The notes: generated by a model from the sequence alone, not told the origin. Shown: positions 1 to 7,528, counted from the stretch's first letter. The stretch: DNA of 9,351 nt from an uncultured Pleurocapsa sp. (GCA_937884735.1 CAKZYI010000728.1:1-9351); one strand, 5' to 3'. Numbers and translations: made by a program.

Positions 1-379
1 AAGGCGCAGCTTTAAAGCCGTACTTGAGTAGTTCGCCCGAACTCGCATCGAGATACCTTTCAATATAACGCGCTGTATCGGCAAAACGATAAACTCCCGC
101 CTGGGGTAAATAGGCAATCTCATTAATTTCGTTCCAGTCGTTAACTCCCTCTGGCTGTAAATTTTTAAAGGTTTGTGTCGCTTGGGCGATGTCCAATAAC
201 TCCATGTTCTCAACTGTAGCAACAGGAGGAGAACCATCAATCGTAGGCAATCCCGCACCAAAAACCGCCGTCAGACTAAAAGCTTCGACAGTGTAAATTA
301 GTACCACCACAGCAAAATATAGACCAATCCAGCGATGGATTTTTCTCGATCCTTTTGAAAGCAGTTGTTTGAGTTTCAT
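1..379 (-). CDS. PepSY-type membrane protein, N-terminal part (runs off left edge)
   Basis: The frame opens with ATG at 379 and stays open to the window edge, giving 126 residues with the C-terminus missing. The start has an AGGT about five bases upstream. The N-terminus is basic (MKLKQLLSKGSRKIHRW) and is followed by a hydrophobic stretch at about residues 17-40, then a soluble segment of about 85 residues. The KIHRWIGL motif leading into a first transmembrane helix, followed by a periplasmic segment, is typical of PepSY-associated transmembrane proteins (PiuB/FegB-like). In other bacteria such proteins are often encoded beside TonB-dependent siderophore receptors and are thought to act at the inner membrane in iron release or reduction. 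It lies 31 bp downstream of the receptor gene, so it is probably co-transcribed with it. The family call is good; the exact function is inferred from context. Confidence 0.8.
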   Translation of the reverse strand, partial: MKLKQLLSKGSRKIHRWIGLYFAVVVLIYTVEAFSLTAVFGAGLPTIDGSPPVATVENMELLDIAQATQTFKNLQPEGVNDWNEINEIAYLPQAGVYRFADTARYIERYLDASSGELLKYGFKAAP

Positions 380-410
380 TGCTTACCTGTAATTTATTCT
401 GGTAATTTAT

Positions 411-2900
411 TCAAAATTTAGCTCTAACTTGGAAACCAAGGGTTCTAGGCGCGCCATAAGTGGCAATAAGTCCATTGCCAAAATCGACTCCTTGAGTGAT
501 ATATTCATCATCAAAAATATTGTTGGCAAACAAGAAAACGCCATAGTTCTCAAATTCGTAACCTAAGCTGGCGTTAACTAGGGCAAAGGCTTCTTGTTCA
601 ATTTGATTGAGTTCATCAAAGAAAGTATTACCAAAACCACTAAGTTCGATTCTGCCTGACACTCCAATTTGACTGAGATATTGGATAGCTAGATTGTAGG
701 TCAAGTTGGGATTAAAGGGAGTTCGATTGCCCTCTATAGACTCTCCCGTAAAGGGCTCGTTGCCATTGCTAAATTCGGCACTGAGTAAACCCAACCCCGC
801 AACTACTTCTAAACCCTTAACTGGGCGAGTGATTAACTCAAATTCCGTACCAATAATATCCACATCCGCATTGTCAATAATTACCTCGCCTCCCTGAATA
901 CTGGGAAACTGGAAGTTACTTACAGGGGAATAGAATATAGCTAAGTTGGTCAGTAAACGATCTTGTAACCAGGTAGATTTTAGACCCAACTCATAACTCC
1001 AGGCGGTTTCCGAACCAAAAGTTGCCGTATCTTCATTAAATGGGTCGAAACTTGCCCCAGGAGGACGATAACCCTTGGTAATACTGGCATAGCTGGTTAA
1101 GTTAGAATTAAAACTATATTCGGCTGCGACGCGGGGAAGTAATTCCGAACCGTCTGCTTCGATATTTTCGAGATCTAATAAAGTAGTCGTATCAGCATCG
1201 GTAATTAGAACTCTTTCAGCATCGGGGGGAGTGTTTGCTGTCTCGTAGCGCAAACCTGCTGTCAAATTCAGGGCTTTACTCACCTGATAACTTGTTTGAC
1301 CAAACAAGGCAAAAGCAGTGCTATCGGGAGTACCATCGCCCCGTTCTTCCCCAGGAAAAGGACTGGCTGCACCACGTAAAAAAGAGCGATCGCTATTAAA
1401 CTCAGCCGATTCAAAATAACCGCCTACAATCCAGTCAATAGGAGTTGCTGCTGCGAGAGATTGCAACCGCAGTTCTTGCGAGATTACCCGCGAATCAAAA
1501 CCTGGCGCGTTGATTTCAATGTCTTCTATCGTCCCGTCTTGATCGAATGCTGCTTCCTGACTGGCAAACCGATGGGCGGTAATGGAAGTAACCCGAAAAT
1601 TCGGATGGGTATAGCCGACTCTTAAAGATTGAGCGTTAGTATTTAACTCATTAAAACCATCAAAGTCGAGTTCTGTCTCAAAAGGATCGCCACCAACCAT
1701 AACAAAGGGCTGTGCGCCTTCATCATAATCCGCCAGAGAAGCATTTAGTAAAACTTCCCAATTTTCCGAGGGAGTCCATAAGATTTGGGCGCGTCCTGTT
1801 GTACTCGAACCACCGTCTACATCTTCATCTGAAAAAGTATTTTCTACATAGCCGTCTTGATTCCCGTAACTACCCGACAAGCGATAGGCTAACTTATCTT
1901 TGACAATGGCATCACTAATACTGGCTTGCGCCTCAAAATCGTTAAAATTGCCGTAGCTAAGGGAAGTATCAAATTCAAAAGTATTAGTTGGCTTGCGAGA
2001 AATAATATTAATTGCTCCCCCCAAAGAACTCCTGCCATAGAGAATATTCTGCGGTCCCCGTAAAACTTCGATCCGTTCTATATCAATAAAGTTTTGGTCG
2101 ATAAAGCCTGCAAAATCATAGGGAACGTCATCAATAAAAAAGCCAATCGCATCACGACTAAAGGCGTTAAAGTTAGTAATCCCCCGCAGGCTATAAAAAG
2201 CAGCAGTACGATTCTCTCCCCCAGGAAAGAAGGTAAAGTTAGGGGTATTTTGTGCTACATCATCAAAGCGATCAATCTTGCCGTCTTCAATCTGTTCCTC
2301 CGTAAACGTAGTGATACTTAAAGGAACATCCTGCACATTTTCTGATTTCTTTTCCGCCGTGACAATAATCTCGATGGGTTCGACTGCGGTTTCAATTTCA
2401 TCCTTATCGCTAGTAAAACTCAGACCCAGATTCCTGCGCGAAGGAACACCAGTAGCATTTGGGGCTTGGGCTTCCCCTGTCACCGTAATGCGAACATTCG
2501 TAGCATCAATTTGATTGACCCTAATTGCCGTAATTCCTGGCGCGGGATTAGTCGCGGTCAATTCCTCTTCTGGGATAGTTAGGACTGCATCGGCTAGATC
2601 GATAATCAAATCCTTATCTTCGGTCAAAATTAAGGGAATTAATCTTTGCTTGCTAGCCGTTTCGATGATTAGTTCTAGACCTTCAGGGGTAGAGTTAACT
2701 TCCACTCCCATAATTTCTGCTACAGTCTCGCTGTTTACCTGTACTAATAAGTCTTTTGCCGAGGTTTGTCTGTTTGCGTAAATGCGATCGCTCGTACTAC
2801 GATTCAGTTCTGCTTCTGCTTTAACGGGCATGACCATTAATAACCACCAAACTAAAGCTGGCGATAAACAGCGCAATAGATAAAATCTACTATTTTCCAA
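411..2900 (-). CDS. AMIN-domain TonB-dependent outer-membrane receptor
   Basis: This 829-residue protein should import a ferric chelate across the outer membrane using TonB energy. Residues 1-30 look like a signal peptide with a hydrophobic core around LSPALVWWLLMVMPVKA. An AMIN domain spans about 62-162, ending near NPAPGITAIRVN and NLGLSF. A TonB-box-like EPIEIIVTAEK lies at 174-184. The plug spans about 188-305 and contains the family signatures IEVLRGPQNILYGRSSLGG and INIISRKP. The rest is a beta-barrel ending in the sorting-type terminal Phe (FQVRAKF). The start is TTG: an in-frame TAA lies two codons upstream, and the nearest ATG (2913) is out of frame and ends after seven codons. The next in-frame ATGs, at residues 22 and 24, would remove the signal peptide. 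The plug resembles the general iron-complex receptor group; the substrate cannot be told. It probably forms a transcription unit with the PepSY gene downstream. Confidence 0.93.
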   Translation of the reverse strand: MENSRFYLLRCLSPALVWWLLMVMPVKAEAELNRSTSDRIYANRQTSAKDLLVQVNSETVAEIMGVEVNSTPEGLELIIETASKQRLIPLILTEDKDLIIDLADAVLTIPEEELTATNPAPGITAIRVNQIDATNVRITVTGEAQAPNATGVPSRRNLGLSFTSDKDEIETAVEPIEIIVTAEKKSENVQDVPLSITTFTEEQIEDGKIDRFDDVAQNTPNFTFFPGGENRTAAFYSLRGITNFNAFSRDAIGFFIDDVPYDFAGFIDQNFIDIERIEVLRGPQNILYGRSSLGGAINIISRKPTNTFEFDTSLSYGNFNDFEAQASISDAIVKDKLAYRLSGSYGNQDGYVENTFSDEDVDGGSSTTGRAQILWTPSENWEVLLNASLADYDEGAQPFVMVGGDPFETELDFDGFNELNTNAQSLRVGYTHPNFRVTSITAHRFASQEAAFDQDGTIEDIEINAPGFDSRVISQELRLQSLAAATPIDWIVGGYFESAEFNSDRSFLRGAASPFPGEERGDGTPDSTAFALFGQTSYQVSKALNLTAGLRYETANTPPDAERVLITDADTTTLLDLENIEADGSELLPRVAAEYSFNSNLTSYASITKGYRPPGASFDPFNEDTATFGSETAWSYELGLKSTWLQDRLLTNLAIFYSPVSNFQFPSIQGGEVIIDNADVDIIGTEFELITRPVKGLEVVAGLGLLSAEFSNGNEPFTGESIEGNRTPFNPNLTYNLAIQYLSQIGVSGRIELSGFGNTFFDELNQIEQEAFALVNASLGYEFENYGVFLFANNIFDDEYITQGVDFGNGLIATYGAPRTLGFQVRAKF

Positions 2901-2917
2901 TTCTTCTTACCATTTAT

Positions 2918-2932
2918 TAATAAAAATTCTCA
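2918..2932 (-). promoter_or_regulatory. Candidate Fur box before the TTG-start receptor gene
   Basis: Plus-strand TAATAAAAATTCTCA matches 11 of the 14 informative bases of the 7-1-7 Fur consensus TGATAATnATTATCA. It also agrees at 11 of 15 positions with the stronger palindrome at 8742-8756. It lies 18-32 bp upstream of the TTG start, just downstream of a -10-like hexamer, where repressor binding would block transcription. It overlaps the 14-mer TTAATAAAAATTCT (2917-2930), which recurs with one change upstream of the other receptor gene. The assignment is by sequence pattern only. Confidence 0.5.
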
Positions 2933-2934
2933 AT

Positions 2935-2940
2935 ATTATG
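2935..2940 (-). promoter_or_regulatory. Putative -10 element (CATAAT) of the 2900 receptor gene
   Basis: On the minus strand CATAAT (one mismatch to TATAAT) lies about 35 bp upstream of the TTG start and abuts the candidate Fur box. No good -35 hexamer is seen at 16-18 bp, which would fit a promoter dependent on an upstream-bound activator. It occupies the same relative place as TTTAAT (7548-7553) in the other receptor promoter. Confidence 0.35.
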
Positions 2941-2983
2941 AGTTGATAAGAGTATGCAGAATTAGCAAGTTAGTTTCTAGTAC

Positions 2984-3018
2984 CCAGACGGATCTTTTTT
3001 GCTCCAAACGGATTTTTT
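2984..3018 (-). promoter_or_regulatory. Twin direct repeat, candidate AraC-type activator site (receptor at 2900)
   Basis: On the minus strand two copies of an A-tract followed by ATCCGTYTGG occur: ATCCGTTTGG (3013-3004) and ATCCGTCTGG (2993-2984), exactly 20 bp apart, each preceded by CAAAAAA or a near copy. The repeats lie about 84-113 bp upstream of the start and about 43 bp upstream of the putative -10. The same core (ATCCSTYTRG) is repeated upstream of the second receptor gene. Direct repeats about two helical turns apart are the usual target of dimeric AraC/PchR-type activators, and two such regulators are encoded in this window. Binding is an inference. Confidence 0.55.
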
Positions 3019-3281
3019 GATTACGCTAAGTTGAAGATTGAAGTAAGGCGATTGCTGACCGCAGGTAATTAATTATTTTAGTCATTATAAAATAACAACC
3101 AGATAATCTTTGAAAAAATAGCAAGTAGCCGTTTTATTATTTTGTTAGTACATATGACAGTTAGAGCAGTTAGGATAGTTTCCAGGCATTGAAAACTTAC
3201 TTATTTGAAGAATCAAATACCTATTCTTTCGTTGAAAGTTAAATTTTGTCCGAACTATTGTACGTAATTAATACAAAAAAA
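3019..3281. other. AT-rich intergenic stretch with one AT-only inverted repeat, no gene seen
   Basis: This is the upstream part of the 381-bp gap between the oxidase-like pseudogene and the 2900 receptor gene. It holds a perfect 8-bp inverted repeat, TTATTTTA at 3073-3080 and TAAAATAA at 3088-3095, with a 7-base spacer. It also holds an AT-only 7-bp repeat, AATTAAT at 3266-3272 and ATTAATT at 3281-3287, just beyond the pseudogene stop. Neither is a convincing rho-independent terminator, because the stems lack G:C pairs. No open frame with a ribosome-binding site was found on either strand. Confidence 0.5.
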
Positions 3282-3845
3282 TTAATTCAACTTTGATTCT
3301 TTGGCATCAAAAAGTTTTGTTGGTAAACCATCGATACTTTCTAAATTATTTTGCTGTTGATATCGCTCTATTCCCGATTTTCCTTTTTTTGCAGCCCAAC
3401 TAATCAAGGTTTTTCGCTCCTCTTTTAATTCATATATTGGTACGCCAAAACCACAGGAGGTTTGTGCTGATTCGATGGTGAGTAGAATTATTTGTCTGTC
3501 GCCTGGAATCTCGGGAAATAGAGAATGTAATTCGTTCCAGCGATCGCTCTCTTTACTAATTACCTCGCCTCAGCCGTATAGTCTCAAAATAAGAGGATTT
3601 TTATTAAAACTACAAAACATGATGGTGATTCTGCCGTTTTCGTGTAGATGGGCTGCCGTTTCATTACCACTTCCAGTCAAATCTAGGTAGGCAACAGTTT
3701 GGCGATCAATACAGCGAAAAGTATCGATCCCTTTGGGAGATAAGTTAATTCTGCCCAAATGGGGTGCGGTAGCTGTAAAAAATATTTTCTGTTGCTGGAT
3801 AAAAGTTCTTAACTTTGAAGTTAAATGAGAATAAAATTCTGCCAT
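3282..3845 (-). pseudogene. Pyridoxamine 5'-phosphate oxidase-family gene broken by in-frame TGA
   Basis: The frame starts with ATG at 3845 and ends with TAA at 3284-3282, 187 codons before the stop, a usual length for this family. Codon 92 is TGA (3572-3570). The first 91 residues read like the flavin-binding split-barrel fold (GRINLSPKGID, AYLDLTGSGNETAAHLHENG, LILRLYG). After the stop the same frame continues without another break for 95 codons, with family-like sequence: GEVISKESDRW, SAQTSCGFGVPIYE, ISWAAKKGKSG, SIDGLPTKL. The family usually has Arg or a similar residue at this position (YGRGEV), so a CGA-to-TGA transition is the simplest cause. The start overlaps the stop of the upstream gene in TAATG, so translation is probably coupled. 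The likely products are a 91-residue fragment or nothing functional. The family's physiological role here is unknown; a flavin-linked redox job in iron metabolism would be a guess. Confidence 0.85.
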
Positions 3846-4807
3846 TATTTTTGTGTTTGAGGAAGGTATTGAAAAAGATCGTCCAACATTCGATTAACTC
3901 CTATTGGTCCATTAGCACTCCATTTACTTGGATCGACAAAATAGACTCGTTTATTTTTGACTGCATCTAGTGAAGCTATCAATGGGTTTTCCAGAAAGAA
4001 AGATTCTGGCTCTTTGCTGTAATTCATGACAAATAAAACGTCAGCATCATATCGATCTATAACTTCCAGACTAATTGTCTGTTCTCCTTCTCCTGGGATA
4101 GTTTTGTTGCTCAAATCAAGGTCAGAAAAAATTTCATAAGACCGATGATATTGAGTTGATATGGTAAATTTACCACCAAAGTAGATAAGCAATGTGACTT
4201 CTATTTCTTCTGGCTTACGATCTAGTTGAGATTGCAATTCTGTAATTCGCTCTTGATATTGTGTGAGAACTTTATTTGCTTTTGTTTCGCGATCGACAAT
4301 TTGAGCTATGTACTTAAGGTTGGTTTTAAATTAATAATTTTTTTTCCAATCTATTAATATCGTGGGCGCGATCGCTGATAATTGCTGATAGATTTGCTCG
4401 TGGGCTAAATCCATTGCTAGAGTCAGATCGGGTTTTAGACTGAGAATCTTTTCTAAAGAAGGTTGATATACATCTCCAATACTCTCAATGCCCTCAATAT
4501 CATCGGCAGTCAGTCCAGGTAAACTTTCTTCTCCTTGATAAACATAAATCGCTGTCCCAACTGGTTCAATACCAAGAGCGAGCAAGGGATCTGCTAAATG
4601 GCGGGGGTCTAATGCCACAATGCGTTGTGGAGCGATCGGCACACAGATTTCTCCCAATTTATGTCGAACCATTTGACATTCAGTCGGTTTTACTGGAGAT
4701 TCGTTTGTTTCCTGTAAACCTGATGGTTGACAAGCCACTATCAAAATAAAAGAAAAAGCCATTAAAAAAAATGACTCGATCGAGTATCGCCTTGGCTTTC
4801 TAAACAC
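3845..4807 (-). pseudogene. FecB-type iron-siderophore-binding lipoprotein broken by in-frame TAA
   Basis: The full frame has 319 sense codons plus one internal stop, the usual length for periplasmic iron-siderophore ABC-transporter binding proteins. It starts with GTG at 4807, five bases after GGGAGG. Residues 1-26 form a lipoprotein signal with lipobox IVAC (Cys26). The N-lobe reads GEICVPIAPQRIVALDPRHL, typical of the FecB/FepB family, then SLEKILSLKPDLTLAM and APTILIDWKKNY. Codon 159 is TAA (4333-4331). The same frame then continues as FKTNLKYIAQIVDRE, the helical linker, and the C-lobe (YDADVLFVMNYS, NPLIASLDAVKNKRVYFVDPSKW, GPIGVNRMLDDLFQYL). The break is therefore a single nonsense codon, not a frameshift. 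A TTG at 4237 could open a 130-residue fragment, but it has no ribosome-binding site and would lack the signal peptide. The gene lies 18 bp after the siderophore receptor, so the two form an operon. No permease or ATPase gene is present. Confidence 0.88.
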
Positions 4808-4812
4808 TACAT

Positions 4813-4818
4813 CCTCCC
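4813..4818 (-). promoter_or_regulatory. Ribosome-binding site deciding the GTG start at 4807
   Basis: GGGAGG on the minus strand lies five bases before GTG at 4807. The closer ATG (4812-4810) is immediately followed by TAG and cannot be the start. The only later in-frame ATG, at residue 16, would cut off the basic n-region of the lipoprotein signal. Confidence 0.7.
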
Positions 4819-4825
4819 TAATCTT

Positions 4826-7468
4826 TTAGAACTCCCAACTGACAGAACCAACAATGGTAAAAGGTTCGATTCTTTGAATAAATGCTCTGTTGCTAAAAGT
4901 AAATGCAGGAGCATCTACATCAAAAATATTACGCAGATTAATTGCCGTACTTAGACGACCTCGGCGATAAAAAAGAGCAGCATCAGTACGAAAATAATCT
5001 TCTAACTGGAATGAGTTATCTAAATCCCCCTGCCGTTCGTCTATATAAAATAGTCCCAAACCAAAACCCAAGCCTTCTAGAGTACCTCGTTGAATTTCGT
5101 AAGTTGTCCACAGACTAACCTGATTCTCTGGTACATTTGGTAACTTATTGCCGACAGGGAAGCTATTATCTTCGGTAATTTCGGCATCTGTTAAAGCATA
5201 AGCAAAAGTCACATCCCAACCAGGCAAAATTTCACCATTAATGTCTAACTCAATTCCTTGACTTCCTTGTTCTCCAGTCTGTATGGAAAAATCAGGATTT
5301 TCGGGATTAGGCGTTAAAACATTGGTCTTAGTCAGATCGTATGCTGCCAGTGTTGCGGAAAGTCGATTGTCGAAAAACTCGGTTTTGATACCAATTTCAT
5401 ATTGAGTTCCTCTGGTGGGATCGAATGTCACATCTGGATTTGTATTGTCAAAACCAGAAACAGAGAAAAAAGACCGCGTATAGCTGGCGTAGAGAGAAAC
5501 ATTTTGGCTGGGTTGATATACTAAACCAATACGAGGACTAAAAGCATCATCATTCACTGTTGGTAAGGCAATTACTTCTCCTCCAGTAACCAAATCTCCT
5601 TCAAAGTCGGTGGAAACCCAATCATAGCGACCACCTACCAAAAGTTTTAAATTATTGGTGAAAGCAATCTGATCCTGAAGATAAAGACCGTAAGAATCTC
5701 TCTTAAGATCGAAAATAGAAAACGTATTGCGTGTCGAAAAAGTAGGAGTTTCGATATCGTAATTAGGATTGCGAATATCTAAAAGAGGAACAGGCGTATC
5801 AGCATTAATGCGATCGCCAACATTACTACTACGGTTAAAATCAAAACCCGCTAAAACTTGATGAGAGATCGCTCCCGTCTCAAATTCGCCAACTAATTCG
5901 ATTTGGGCAAAATAATTTTCTCGGTCAAATTCAGCCTGACTAACATTCAATCCATCCAAAAAGAGATCGTCTACTATCGCTGTACCAAAAGCCACATTCT
6001 CTCCAAAACGAGTCAGATTGATAGCAACATTGTTACGAAGTTCTAAATTGTCATTGAATTTGTGTTCTAGAGTATAGCCAAATTTGTGTGTATCCACATC
6101 AAGGGACTGTAACTCAGGATAGTAAGTAGCAAAGTCTCGTGGTGTTAAACTATCATCGCTAAGTAACAAAGCAGTAGTAAGACCAGCAGCAGGCTCGGCA
6201 TCGAGATTAGTAAATTCGTAGTATAAATTTAAATTTGTTTGCTCTCCCAACTGCCAGGTAATGGAAGGAGCAATTGTGGTCAGTCTGGTATCAGAAAAGT
6301 CTTGAAAATCGCTCGAACCTTGATAGCTGGCAATCAAGCGGTAGAGTAAAGTGCGATCTTCATTCAAAGGACCAGAAAGATCGATGCTGGGCTGGTAAAG
6401 TGCGTTGTTTCCTGCCTCAAATGCTAGTTCATAAAATGGTTCGCTCAAGGGTTTTTTCGTGACCGTGTTGACAATTCCACCAGGTTCTCCCGCACCAAAC
6501 AAAACCGAAGCAGGTCCTTTTAATACTTCTATCCGCTCTGCTGTTTCAATCGGTGACAAGATATAGAAATCACCATCAGGAACTCCATTGCGATAATTGA
6601 CAACACCCGAACCTGCCTGGTCAAATCCCCTGATTATTCTGTTTGTAATCGGCACACCACCATAAGGTCTAGAACCACTAGCAACACCACTAACAGTTTC
6701 TATGGCTTCGGTTACGGTTCTTACTTTGCGATCTTCTAGCACCTGCTGGGGTACAACCTGAATCGATTGGGGAATATCCCGCAATGGTGTATCGGTTCGA
6801 GTCGCTGTGGAAGCATTGTCTACCTTATAATCATCTTCTTCTGCTTCCCCTGTAGCAATAATATCAATCTGCTCGTCTGGTTCGGTTTCGATGGTAGTAT
6901 CTTCAGGAGCGATACTTAAACCTAATTCGTCTCTACCAGTTACTATTTCCGCGCTTGGTGTCTGGTTTTCTCCTCTAATTCTCACTCGGATGCTATTATC
7001 CGAACCATTATTTACCGTAATCCGATTAATTCCAGGTGCGGGGTTGAGTTCTTCCACGCCATTTCTAATCGCAAAAGCTAAAGTTGCATCCAGAATATCG
7101 ATTACCAAATCATTCCCTTCTGGCAAAATTAACGGCACTAAGCGATCGCTTCCCCTTACTGTCTTGAGAATTAACTCAAACCCCGACTCTGTTTGGACAA
7201 CCTCAACTCCTGTAACCCGCGTTAAATTATTCTGCGAGACAGCACGGTCTTGAGGGTCAGTTGCGGCGAACCGAATCGCCTTACTCTCATAGAGTGACGG
7301 TCGAGGGCGCGCTAATAAATTTATAGATGATGACTGACTGGGGGAAGTCTTTAGCAAAGCAAAATCTCCTTGCCTCTCCTGCACCGACCCACCTCTAGCA
7401 ACAGTCCCACAGGCAACAATCGATGCTCCTGCTAACAATAAACTTATAAATAATCGATCTAATTTCAT
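4826..7468 (-). CDS. AMIN-domain TonB-dependent siderophore receptor
   Basis: This 880-residue protein (counted from ATG 7468) should import a ferric siderophore across the outer membrane. An earlier in-frame ATG at 7492 would add eight residues but has no ribosome-binding site, whereas GAGG lies six bases before 7468 and the signal peptide begins there (MKLDRLFISLLLAGASIVACG). An AMIN domain spans about 86-188 (VTGVEVVQTESGFELIL, NPAPGINRITV, ELGLSI). EQIDIIATGE at 199-208 is a TonB-box-like segment. The plug spans about 229-340, with DIPQSIQVVPQQVLEDR, IIRGFD, ERIEVLKGPASVLFGAGEPGG and VNTVTKKP, signatures of the siderophore-receptor (FhuA/FecA/SchT-like) class. The barrel ends in GSVSWEF with terminal Phe. 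Unusually, the signal ends in a lipobox-like IVAC at Cys20. The gene is followed 18 bp later by the FecB-type gene. The siderophore is not identifiable; ferric hydroxamates are one possibility. Confidence 0.94.
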   Translation of the reverse strand: MKLDRLFISLLLAGASIVACGTVARGGSVQERQGDFALLKTSPSQSSSINLLARPRPSLYESKAIRFAATDPQDRAVSQNNLTRVTGVEVVQTESGFELILKTVRGSDRLVPLILPEGNDLVIDILDATLAFAIRNGVEELNPAPGINRITVNNGSDNSIRVRIRGENQTPSAEIVTGRDELGLSIAPEDTTIETEPDEQIDIIATGEAEEDDYKVDNASTATRTDTPLRDIPQSIQVVPQQVLEDRKVRTVTEAIETVSGVASGSRPYGGVPITNRIIRGFDQAGSGVVNYRNGVPDGDFYILSPIETAERIEVLKGPASVLFGAGEPGGIVNTVTKKPLSEPFYELAFEAGNNALYQPSIDLSGPLNEDRTLLYRLIASYQGSSDFQDFSDTRLTTIAPSITWQLGEQTNLNLYYEFTNLDAEPAAGLTTALLLSDDSLTPRDFATYYPELQSLDVDTHKFGYTLEHKFNDNLELRNNVAINLTRFGENVAFGTAIVDDLFLDGLNVSQAEFDRENYFAQIELVGEFETGAISHQVLAGFDFNRSSNVGDRINADTPVPLLDIRNPNYDIETPTFSTRNTFSIFDLKRDSYGLYLQDQIAFTNNLKLLVGGRYDWVSTDFEGDLVTGGEVIALPTVNDDAFSPRIGLVYQPSQNVSLYASYTRSFFSVSGFDNTNPDVTFDPTRGTQYEIGIKTEFFDNRLSATLAAYDLTKTNVLTPNPENPDFSIQTGEQGSQGIELDINGEILPGWDVTFAYALTDAEITEDNSFPVGNKLPNVPENQVSLWTTYEIQRGTLEGLGFGLGLFYIDERQGDLDNSFQLEDYFRTDAALFYRRGRLSTAINLRNIFDVDAPAFTFSNRAFIQRIEPFTIVGSVSWEF

Positions 7469-7474
7469 GTATAT

Positions 7475-7478
7475 CCTC
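7475..7478 (-). promoter_or_regulatory. Ribosome-binding site favouring the ATG at 7468
   Basis: GAGG on the minus strand, six bases from ATG 7468. The upstream in-frame ATG at 7492 is preceded by GTAACTGCTGACTG, with no Shine-Dalgarno match, so the shorter protein is preferred. Confidence 0.6.
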
Positions 7479-7528
7479 ACACTCAAGCCCATCAGTCAGC
7501 AGTTACACAATGACCAACAGTTGAAAAA

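Noticed and set aside
2515..2781. Plus-strand open frame opposite the AMIN domain of the other receptor
   Set aside because: It is the antisense shadow of conserved coding sequence, parallel to the similar artefact at 6891-7253.
3226..3238. CTTTC-GTT-GAAAG hairpin as a terminator for the oxidase-like gene
   Set aside because: The stem is five base pairs and no run of U follows it in the transcribed direction.
3570..3572. TGA as selenocysteine or programmed readthrough
   Set aside because: The expected residue is Arg-like rather than Cys, no selenocysteine-insertion hairpin is evident after the codon, and the neighbouring gene is broken by TAA, so a nonsense mutation or error is simpler.
3848..4237. 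A separate 130-residue gene starting at TTG 4237
   Set aside because: It is the same reading frame as the upstream half of the FecB-type gene, has no ribosome-binding site or signal peptide, and corresponds to the C-lobe of one protein.
6891..7253. Plus-strand open frame of 120 codons opposite the AMIN region of the siderophore receptor
   Set aside because: It lies antisense to well-supported coding sequence, has no recognisable protein features, and reflects codon bias of the true gene.
7469..7492. Upstream ATG at 7492 as the receptor start
   Set aside because: It has no Shine-Dalgarno sequence, while the ATG at 7468 has GAGG at six bases and directly begins the signal peptide.
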